Below, in pieces: positions 57,332-64,000 of a DNA stretch of 64,000 bases (positions are counted from its first letter, which is position 1; every line of letters begins with the position of its first letter). Position numbers and translations under genes: made by a program. Source of the stretch: an uncultured Clostridia bacterium (lineage in GTDB: Bacteria; Bacillota; Clostridia; Christensenellales; UBA1750); NCBI GenBank assembly GCA_947625765.1, contig CANQPP010000003.1, forward strand, positions 1-64,000, given 5' to 3'. The notes under the pieces are model-generated. The model ran no database searches. It had not been told where the DNA came from and was given only the letters and a program-made list of their open reading frames with translations.

Positions 57332-57971
57332 ACCCATGGCGATCTGCGTGGAAAACGCCTGCAAGACGCTGGGCGGCCAGCGGATCCTTAACGACATCAC
57401 CGTAAACTTTGAAAAGGGGAAGGCCTACGGGATCGTGGGCAGGAACGGCTCGGGCAAGAGCATGCTGTTCCAGGCCATCTGCGGTTTCCTGACGCTGGAC
57501 CGGGGCCGCGTGACGGTGGGCGGCAGGGTCGTGGGCCGGGACGTGGACTTTCCGCAGGAGGTGGGCTTCATCATCAACGCGCCCGGCTTCATCGAGAGCT
57601 TTTCCGGCCTTGCCAATCTGGAGATGCTGGCCTCCCTTCGCGGCAGGATCGGCCGGGAGGACATCCAAAGGACGATGCTGCGCGTGGGGCTGGACCCGAA
57701 GGAGCCCAAGGCCGTGCGCAAATATTCCACGGGCATGCGGCAGAGGCTGGCCCTGGCGCAGGCGCTGATGGAGGAGCCGGACATTTTAATCCTGGACGAG
57801 CCCATGAACGGGATCGACCGGGAGGGCGTGGAGGATGTGCTCGCGGTCCTGACCGAGGAAAAGGCGAAAAAGACGACGATCCTACTCTCCAGCCACATAC
57901 CGGGCGACGTCGAGTCCGTCGCGGACGAGGTATTTTTGATGGAAAAAGGGTGTTTGAGCCGGATGCGGTAG
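57321..57971 (+). CDS. ABC transporter ATP-binding protein
   Basis: YGIVGRNGSGKSMLFQAICG Walker A; YSTGMRQRLALAQALMEEPDILILDEPMNGID. Confidence 0.96.
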   Translation: MNGKPMAICVENACKTLGGQRILNDITVNFEKGKAYGIVGRNGSGKSMLFQAICGFLTLDRGRVTVGGRVVGRDVDFPQEVGFIINAPGFIESFSGLANLEMLASLRGRIGREDIQRTMLRVGLDPKEPKAVRKYSTGMRQRLALAQALMEEPDILILDEPMNGIDREGVEDVLAVLTEEKAKKTTILLSSHIPGDVESVADEVFLMEKGCLSRMR

Positions 57972-58099
57972 GGCCGGGGGCGGCAGGAAAGGGAGGAATG
58001 CGCGTCGAAATTGTATATGATGCGGGGAAAGAGAGGAGCGGCAAGGGCCGCCTTCCTCCCGTATCGGCGATGAAGACGGAAAGGTGGAGATAAGAAAAG

Positions 58100-58492
58100 A
58101 TGCAGGAAGTGTATGAGTTCCTCAAGGCCTGCGGCGTGTACTATCTGGCCACGGTGGAGAATGGCCAGCCCCGCGTGCGCCCCTTCGGCACCGTGGACCT
58201 GTTCGAGGGCAGGCTGTACATCCAGACCGGCAAGTCCAAGGCCGTGGCCCGGCAGCTGAAGGCCGACCCGCGCATCGAGATCAGCGGCATGGCCGGGGAA
58301 AAATGGATACGCTTGAGCGCCGAGGCTGTGCTGGACGAGAGGATCGAAGCCCAGGCACACATGCTGGAGGCCTATCCTTCCCTGCAGGACCGCTACCAGC
58401 CCGGCGACGGCAACACGGAGGTCTACTACCTGAAGAACGCCGTGACGAGCATCTGCTCCTTCACCGAGCCGACCAAGGAGATCCGCTTCTGA
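58100..58492 (+). CDS. Pyridoxamine 5'-phosphate oxidase family protein
   Basis: YLATVENGQPRVRPFGTVDLFEGRLYIQTGKSKAVARQLKADPRIEISG. Confidence 0.9.
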   Translation: MQEVYEFLKACGVYYLATVENGQPRVRPFGTVDLFEGRLYIQTGKSKAVARQLKADPRIEISGMAGEKWIRLSAEAVLDERIEAQAHMLEAYPSLQDRYQPGDGNTEVYYLKNAVTSICSFTEPTKEIRF

Positions 58493-58517
58493 AACTTGAG
58501 ACCTGGAGGCCAAACGC

Positions 58518-58976
58518 ATGGACGACCGCCGATACGACAGCCTGAAGCTGGACAACCAGCTGTGTTTTCCGCTGTATGCCTGCTCCAAGGAGGTCGTTCG
58601 CCGCTACCGCCCCTATCTGGACGCGCTGGACCTGACCTACACGCAGTACATCGCCATGATGGTGCTCTGGGAACAGGGCGAGCTGAACGTCAAATCCCTG
58701 GGGCAGCGGCTCTACCTGGACTCCGGCACGCTGACGCCGCTGCTCAAGAGCCTGGAGCAGAAGGGCTATGTGCGCAGGAAGCGCAGCGCGGAGGACGAGC
58801 GCGTGCTGCTGGTGCAGCTCACCGAGAAGGGCGCCGCGCTCCGGGAAAAGGCCCTCTCCGTCCCCGGCCAGCTGGCCCGCTGCGTGCACCTGGAAGGCGA
58901 GGAGGCAAGGGAGCTCTACCGCCTGCTGTACAAGCTCCTGCTCTCTTTGGACGAGGAAAGCCCCGCAAAGAAGTGA
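58518..58976 (+). CDS. MarR family regulator (OhrR-like)
   Basis: DNQLCFPLYACSKEVVRRYRPYLDALDLTYTQYIAMMVLWE...LYLDSGTLTPLLKSLEQKGYVRRKRSAEDER. Confidence 0.93.
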   Translation: MDDRRYDSLKLDNQLCFPLYACSKEVVRRYRPYLDALDLTYTQYIAMMVLWEQGELNVKSLGQRLYLDSGTLTPLLKSLEQKGYVRRKRSAEDERVLLVQLTEKGAALREKALSVPGQLARCVHLEGEEARELYRLLYKLLLSLDEESPAKK

Positions 58977-59028
58977 CCTTTCAAATCAAAGGTATACATT
59001 TTAAACACATGAAGGAGGAAACCCACAC

Positions 59029-59283
59029 ATGAAGACCGTTTATATGACCAAGGGCGTCTGTTCCACCGCCATCGAGCTGGAGGTGGAGGACGGCATCGTC
59101 AAGCACGTGAACTTCGTCGGCGGCTGCCGCGGCAACACCCAGGGCGTGGCGCGCCTGGCCGAGAACCGCCCCATCGAGGAAGTCATCCGCTTAACGCAGG
59201 GCATCCAGTGCCGCGGCGGCACCTCCTGCCCCGACCAGCTGAGCCAGGCCCTCCGCCAGATCGCGGAGAGCGCGAACGCTTGA
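59029..59283 (+). CDS. TSCPD domain protein (TIGR03905-type)
   Basis: GVCSTAIELEVEDGIVKHVNFVGGCRGNTQGVARLAENRPIEEVI...GIQCRGGTSCPDQLSQAL. Confidence 0.92.
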   Translation: MKTVYMTKGVCSTAIELEVEDGIVKHVNFVGGCRGNTQGVARLAENRPIEEVIRLTQGIQCRGGTSCPDQLSQALRQIAESANA

Positions 59284-59299
59284 ACCAAGACGCAAACAA

Positions 59300-59348
59300 C
59301 ACCAAAAGCCCCCTGCCGCAGGCACTTCCCGCGGCGGGGGGCTTTTGC
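59300..59348. terminator. Rho-independent terminator
   Basis: AAAAGCCCCCTGCCGCaggcacttcccGCGGCGGGGGGCTTTTGCTTT. Confidence 0.7.
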
Positions 59349-59365
59349 TTTGCCTCTTTATTTGT

Positions 59366-60079
59366 CTATTCTTGTCCGCTTGCAGTCAAGTCCAGGCTGT
59401 TGGCCCAGTCCATCACGTCCTCGGCGGAGGCTCCGGCGGGGAAGCGCCTGCCGTCCAGCCAGACAGCGCCGCCCGCGGCCTTGCGCAGCGCCGCATCGCT
59501 GCTGCCAAAGCCGCTGCTGCCGGAGGTGCAGAAGGGAATGAGCGTCTTGCCGGTGAAGTCATAGCTCTCGATGAAGGTGCTCAGGATCCGCGGTGCTTCT
59601 CCCCACCAGATCGGGTAGCCGATGAACACCACGTCGTATTGCTCCATGTTCTCCACCGAGCCGGAGATGGCCGGGCGGGCGTCCGGGTCATCCATCTCCG
59701 CGGAAGTGCGGCTGCCCGAATCGCCATAGTTGAGGTCAGCCTCGGTATAGGGTTCCTCCGGCACGATCTGGTAGAGCTCTGCCTTCAGCCCCTCGGCCAG
59801 CTTCTGCGCCACGCCTTCCGTGTTGTGGGTGGCGGAAAAATACGCAACGAGTATCTTGCCGCCCTTCGGCTGTTCTATCTCCTGTTCCGGCTCGGCGGAG
59901 GAGGGCTCCGGCATTTCTTCCGGCTCCGGGCTTCTTTCTGCAGGCGCAGCGGGCGTTTCGGGGGTCTCCGTTGCGCTCATGGGCGTTTCGACGCTTTTCG
60001 ATGCCTCGTTCCCGGCGGCGCAGGCCGCGAGGGTCAGGGCCAGCAGCGCCGCCAGCAGGGCAGCCGTGAACTTCCTCAT
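59366..60079 (-). CDS. Flavodoxin domain lipoprotein
   Basis: Lipobox LTLAACAAG; ILVAYFSATHNTEGVAQKLAEGL; VFIGYPIWWGEAPRILSTFIE; FCTSGSSGFGSS. Confidence 0.9.
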   Translation of the reverse strand: MRKFTAALLAALLALTLAACAAGNEASKSVETPMSATETPETPAAPAERSPEPEEMPEPSSAEPEQEIEQPKGGKILVAYFSATHNTEGVAQKLAEGLKAELYQIVPEEPYTEADLNYGDSGSRTSAEMDDPDARPAISGSVENMEQYDVVFIGYPIWWGEAPRILSTFIESYDFTGKTLIPFCTSGSSGFGSSDAALRKAAGGAVWLDGRRFPAGASAEDVMDWANSLDLTASGQE

Positions 60080-60831
60080 TTCAGGCCTCCGTACTGCTTC
60101 TCGTCCACGGGCTCCAGCCATTCGTTGGAGGCGTTCTCCCCCGGAACTTCAATAGCGAGATGACTAAACCAGCTGTCCGGCGCGGCCCCGTGCCAGTGCT
60201 TGACGCCCGCGGGGATGTTCACGCAGTCGCCGGGCTTCATCTCCACGGCCTCTTTGCCCCATTTCTGGTAGTAGCCGCGGCCGCCCACGCAGATGAGGAT
60301 CTGCCCGCCGCCCTTGTCGGCGTTGTGGATATGCCAGTTGTTCCGGCAGCCCGGCTCGAATGTCACGTTGAAGATGCCGACCTGCTCCTTCGATACCGGC
60401 GCCAGGTAGCTCTGCCCGCTGAAATACTGCTTGAAGCCGTCGTTCGGCGCGCCGATGGGGAAAAGGATGGTGTTCTGATACCTGTCCTTTTCGGTCAGCG
60501 CGGGCTCCTTCTCGTCCCACACGTTCTTGGCCAGGCGGAACACCGCCCAGGCCTTGGGCCAGCCCACGTAGAAGCCGACGTGCGTCACTATGGCGGCGAT
60601 CTCGGCGCGGGTGACGCCGTGGGCCTTGGCGTTTTCCAGATGATAGGTGAGAGACGAATCGGTGATGCCCGAACTCATCAGCGCCACCACGGTGACGATG
60701 CAGCGGGTCTTTAGGTCTATATCGTGGTTGTTCCAGTTCTCGCCAAAGAGAACGTCGTCGTTATAGTGAGCAAAGTCCGGGGCAAATGTGCTCAGCTGGT
60801 CCCTGCCCGCGGTCTGCGTGATCTTTTCCAT
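60076..60831 (-). CDS. Carboxymuconolactone decarboxylase-cupin fusion protein
   Basis: CMD: LKTRCIVTVVALMSSGITDSSLTYHLENAKAHGVTRAEIAAIVTHVGFYVGWPKAWAVF; cupin: FEPGCRNNWHIHNADKGGGQILICVGGRGYYQ...PAGVKHWHGA. Confidence 0.92.
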   Translation of the reverse strand: MEKITQTAGRDQLSTFAPDFAHYNDDVLFGENWNNHDIDLKTRCIVTVVALMSSGITDSSLTYHLENAKAHGVTRAEIAAIVTHVGFYVGWPKAWAVFRLAKNVWDEKEPALTEKDRYQNTILFPIGAPNDGFKQYFSGQSYLAPVSKEQVGIFNVTFEPGCRNNWHIHNADKGGGQILICVGGRGYYQKWGKEAVEMKPGDCVNIPAGVKHWHGAAPDSWFSHLAIEVPGENASNEWLEPVDEKQYGGLK

Positions 60832-60845
60832 GTCTCTTTTCTCCT

Positions 60846-61856
60846 TTACACTACGTTTCCGGCCTTCTGCTTGCCGTTCTGGGCCATCACGCCCACCAGC
60901 GCGTGGGGCACGTACAGCTCCTCCAGATAGTCGATCTCGTCCTGCGTGAGCTCCAGCTCCACCGCTTTCGCCGCGCCTTCCACGTGGGTTCCCTTCGTCG
61001 CTCCCACCACCGGCGAGGCCACCTTCGTCAGCAGCCAAGCAAGGGACACCTCCGTCATGGACACGCCGCGCTTCTCGGCCAGCTCCGCCACGCGGGCGAT
61101 GATCTTCCCGTCCGCCTCGGCGGTGGCGTCGTATTTGAATTTGGCGTAGGAATCCTCTTGGAGGCGCTTGCTCGTCTCGCCGGGCCGCTTGGAGAGCCGC
61201 CCTCCGGCCAGCGCGCTGTACGGCGTCATGGCGATGTTCTGGTCCCTGCAGAAGGGGGCCATCTCGCGCTCCTCCTCCCGGGCGATGAGGTTGTAATGCC
61301 CCTGCACGGAGATGAACTCCGTGAGGCCGTGTTCGCGGGCGTAGAAGTTGGCCTTGGCCAGCTGCCAGGCGAAGCAGTTGGAGATGCCGATGTATCGCGC
61401 CTTGCCCGCCTTGACGACGGCGTCCAGCCCCTCCATGATCTCCTCCATGGGCGTGTGGTAGTCCCACATGTGGTAGATGTAAAGGTCCACATGGTCCAGC
61501 CCGAGGTTCTGAAGGCTCTGGTCCAGATAATTCTCAATGTGCTTCTGCCCGCTGACGCGTGCGTCGATCTCCGCCTGCGTGCGGGGCGTGAACTTGGTGG
61601 CGAGCACGACCTCATCCCGCTTGGCAAAATCCCGCAGCGCCTTGCCCACATAGCGCTCGCTGCTGCCGTTTTGGTAGACGATGGCGGTGTCGAAGAAGTT
61701 GATCCCGAGCTCAAGGCCACGCCGGATGATCCGCCTTGTCTGTTCCTCGTCCACCGTCCAGCTGTGCTGGCCCGTGGCGGCGTCGCCAAAGCCCATACAG
61801 CCCATGCAGATGCGGGAGACGGTGAGCTCGCTTTTCCCGAGCCGAACATACTTCAT
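60846..61856 (-). CDS. Aldo/keto reductase
   Basis: VSRICMGCMGFGDA; NFFDTAIVYQNGSSERYVGKAL; HVDLYIYHMWD; ARYIGISNCFAWQLAKA. Confidence 0.94.
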   Translation of the reverse strand: MKYVRLGKSELTVSRICMGCMGFGDAATGQHSWTVDEEQTRRIIRRGLELGINFFDTAIVYQNGSSERYVGKALRDFAKRDEVVLATKFTPRTQAEIDARVSGQKHIENYLDQSLQNLGLDHVDLYIYHMWDYHTPMEEIMEGLDAVVKAGKARYIGISNCFAWQLAKANFYAREHGLTEFISVQGHYNLIAREEEREMAPFCRDQNIAMTPYSALAGGRLSKRPGETSKRLQEDSYAKFKYDATAEADGKIIARVAELAEKRGVSMTEVSLAWLLTKVASPVVGATKGTHVEGAAKAVELELTQDEIDYLEELYVPHALVGVMAQNGKQKAGNVV

Positions 61857-61870
61857 GCCCTTGTATCTCC

Positions 61871-62350
61871 TTACAGGACGGACTCGGCCCAGGCCTTTAA
61901 GTCCTTCTCCGTCTGGCGGCCGTTCAGGAGCCTGCCCTCTACGATCTCAGCATCCGCCGCAACGGAGGGTTTCAGTCCCGCCACGGTCCTGCCGAAGCCG
62001 CTGCCGCCGGAGGTCGCAAACAGCACGATCTTCTTGCCGGAGAAGTTATAGCTCTCCAAAAAGCTGTTGATGATGGTCGGGGCCACGTACCACCAGATGG
62101 GGAAGCCCAGCAGGATGGTGTCGTAGGCCTCGATGTTCGCATCCTTGTCGGCCAGCGCGGGGCGGCTGGACTTATCGTTCATCTCGATAGAGCTGCGGGA
62201 CTTTTTGTCCATCCAGTTAAGGTCCGCCTTTGTGTAGGGCACCTGGGGCCTGATCTCATAGAGCTCCGCACCCGCGGCCTTTGCCAGTTCCTTTGCGACC
62301 TGCGCCGTGGTCCCGCTGGCGCTGAAATACGCGACCAATGTCTTGCTCAT
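61871..62350 (-). CDS. Flavodoxin
   Basis: KTLVAYFSASGTTAQVAKELAKAAGAELYEI; DTILLGFPIWWYVAPTIINSFLESY; LFATSGGSGFGRT. Confidence 0.94.
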   Translation of the reverse strand: MSKTLVAYFSASGTTAQVAKELAKAAGAELYEIRPQVPYTKADLNWMDKKSRSSIEMNDKSSRPALADKDANIEAYDTILLGFPIWWYVAPTIINSFLESYNFSGKKIVLFATSGGSGFGRTVAGLKPSVAADAEIVEGRLLNGRQTEKDLKAWAESVL

Positions 62351-62372
62351 AGGTTTTCTCTCCTTTTTCGTT

Positions 62373-62996
62373 TTAGTCTCCCAGCAGTTTTCTTATGCAG
62401 TGGAAGCTGATCTCGTAGATGGACATGAACACGTAGTTGACGCCCGCCTCCTCCATCGCCGCCCGCTGCTTTGGGGTCACGTAGGTATAGGGGTAAATGC
62501 CGAACAGGAAGGGGAAAAAGGTGTAGATGAAGTCCTGCTTCTGCCGGATGCTCATCTCAGGGAAATACTGCGTCAGGCAGTCCATCACCGCGCGGATGGA
62601 GGCGCCGTAGGCGACCTTGAACGCCTCCAAATGCTCCGGCCGGCTGCCAGTCTCCATGTCGTAGTGGTTCATGGAGAGGATCTTCAGCAGCTGCGCCCGC
62701 TCCTCCAGGGAATGGGCCAGCATGGAGGCGAACTCGTCCTTCGTCATGGCCGGGACCTCCGCCATGGTTTTCTTGAGCGAGGCGATCCAAAGCTCGTACT
62801 CGCGCTTTAGGAGCGCTAAGAAGATTTCTTCCTTCGTCTGGAAGTAGTTGTAGATGGAGGTGCGCGTAAAGCTGGTGGCCCTGCCGATCTGGCCCATGGT
62901 GATCTCCTTAAAGCTCATCGTCTGGTAGAGCTTTTCGCAGGCGTTCACGATCTCCTCCCGCCGCGCCTCCGTCAGCTCCGGCGATCCCTTCGGCAT
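62373..62996 (-). CDS. TetR/AcrR family transcriptional regulator
   Basis: ARREEIVNACEKLYQTMSFKEITMGQIGRATSFTRTSIYNYFQTKEEIFLALL; start re-assigned. Confidence 0.93.
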   Translation of the reverse strand: MPKGSPELTEARREEIVNACEKLYQTMSFKEITMGQIGRATSFTRTSIYNYFQTKEEIFLALLKREYELWIASLKKTMAEVPAMTKDEFASMLAHSLEERAQLLKILSMNHYDMETGSRPEHLEAFKVAYGASIRAVMDCLTQYFPEMSIRQKQDFIYTFFPFLFGIYPYTYVTPKQRAAMEEAGVNYVFMSIYEISFHCIRKLLGD

Positions 62997-63034
62997 CTGT
63001 TTTTCTCCCTTTCCGCGATGACGGGTCACATATT

Positions 63035-63086
63035 CTGACGACCTGTCAGCGTCTCTAAGCATAGCATCCTTCTGACAGCGTGTCAA
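63035..63086 (-). promoter_or_regulatory. TetR-gene promoter overlapped by two palindromic operators
   Basis: Minus strand TTGACA - 17 nt - TATGCT (63086-63058); palindromes CTGACGACCTGTCAG (63035-63049) and TGACAGCGTGTCA (63073-63085). Confidence 0.75.
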
Positions 63087-63168
63087 CACCTTTTGCAAAA
63101 AATTTTTCGCCGCATAAAAATTCCCCCGGCCGCGGGGAACGCGGCGCAGGGGAAAATTTGTCCGTTTT

Positions 63169-64000
63169 TCAGGGAACGCGGGCGAATATGCGCACCAGCG
63201 GGCCTTTGGGCCTGTTTTCTACGACCGTCTCCGGCTGCGCGTCCGCCAGGAAGGAGAGCGCGCCGCCGCCAGCCCGCACGCTCGGCCGCCAGCCCTGCCC
63301 CTTGTCCTCGTTGACCACGTGCAGGCGGCAAGGCGCGCCGGTATAGTCCTCGCCCGTAAGGTAATAGTCCGCGCGGCAGTGCCAGGGCCAGCCCGGCCGC
63401 TTTTCCTGCCTGTCGCAGGCGCCGGGCTCCACCGCGCCGCGGAACCAGGGCGTCTGACTTTCCCCGGTGAAGGGCAGGTATTGCACGGTCTCACGCGGGC
63501 GGCAAAGGCGCTCAAAGCCCGTCAGCTCCACGTCCACACTCAAGAGCAGGTGCTTGCCCTGCAAAAAGGGGCGCAGCGCGTCCAGAAAGACGCGGTCCTC
63601 CCGGGCGTCGAAGCCATGCCCGGCTCCTTCCAGACGCACGAAGTCGCAGCGCCTCGGGGCCGCCTGCTCGTAGGCCTCAGCAGCCAAGACGGAATAGCGG
63701 ATGTCCACGCAGTCGTCGGCGTCGCCGTGCACGAGCAGCACCGGCCCCCGGTAGCGCCCGATGACCGCGTAGGGGTCGAAGCCCTGCATGCAGGCGGGGT
63801 ATTCCCTGCCGATCGTGCAGCGGCCGTCGGAGATGGTCTCCGGGATGTGTTCAGGGTCGAAGCGGAAGGCGAGCATCTTCCCCGCCCGCGCGTCGTCGGG
63901 TATGCAGAAGGCGGGGTAGAGTAGCACCAGCCCCTCGACCGCCTTGCCCAGTTCCGCGGCAGCCAGCGCGCTCACGAAGCCGCCCTGGCTCATCCCCAGC
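63169..64000 (-). CDS. Alpha/beta hydrolase with C-terminal DUF3237-like domain (5' end beyond window)
   Basis: SQGGFVSALAAAELGKAVEGLVLLYPAF; GPVLLVHGDADDCVDIRYS; LEGAGHGF; C-terminus VDVELTGFERLCRPRETVQYLPFTGESQTPWFRGAVEPGACDRQ. Confidence 0.8.
   Translation of the reverse strand, partial: LGMSQGGFVSALAAAELGKAVEGLVLLYPAFCIPDDARAGKMLAFRFDPEHIPETISDGRCTIGREYPACMQGFDPYAVIGRYRGPVLLVHGDADDCVDIRYSVLAAEAYEQAAPRRCDFVRLEGAGHGFDAREDRVFLDALRPFLQGKHLLLSVDVELTGFERLCRPRETVQYLPFTGESQTPWFRGAVEPGACDRQEKRPGWPWHCRADYYLTGEDYTGAPCRLHVVNEDKGQGWRPSVRAGGGALSFLADAQPETVVENRPKGPLVRIFARVP

Overview
The window is a high-GC chromosomal segment from a spore-forming Firmicute (Clostridia-like). I infer this from the spoVAC/AD/AE genes, spoIID, bofA-like and sigK genes, fabK-type FAS II, and the feoAB and dapA/dapB genes. 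Most of it is ordinary, densely packed core genome: an isc-like Fe-S operon, a complete fab/acc fatty-acid operon, feoAB, rpmG-secE-nusG-rplK-rplA, dnaD/dnaC-like genes, two GH2 glycosidases and several regulator/transporter operons. The parts that stand out are: (1) about 1.9 kb without convincing coding sequence (about 46.74-48.61 kb), an array of about 13 related hairpins with apparently compensatory stem changes, ending next to a tRNA-Arg; (2) an AT-rich five-gene island (about 51.3-53.2 kb) encoding a JAMM/JAB protease, a perfect 14-aa tandem-repeat protein (YVDxxGxWRxPxxx), a membrane protein and two proteins that share a CxxCxY...C...C module, with a 20-bp inverted repeat upstream; (3) a degenerate tandem repeat of about 139 bp (4 copies) after rplA, with a diverged copy about 9 kb away; (4) a DapB protein fused to aspartokinase-like ACT domains, downstream of an L-box (lysine) riboswitch; (5) a perfect palindrome carrying inverted DnaA boxes. 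Two genes appear frameshifted at short homopolymers. All functional names come from reading translated sequence by eye; no database search was run.
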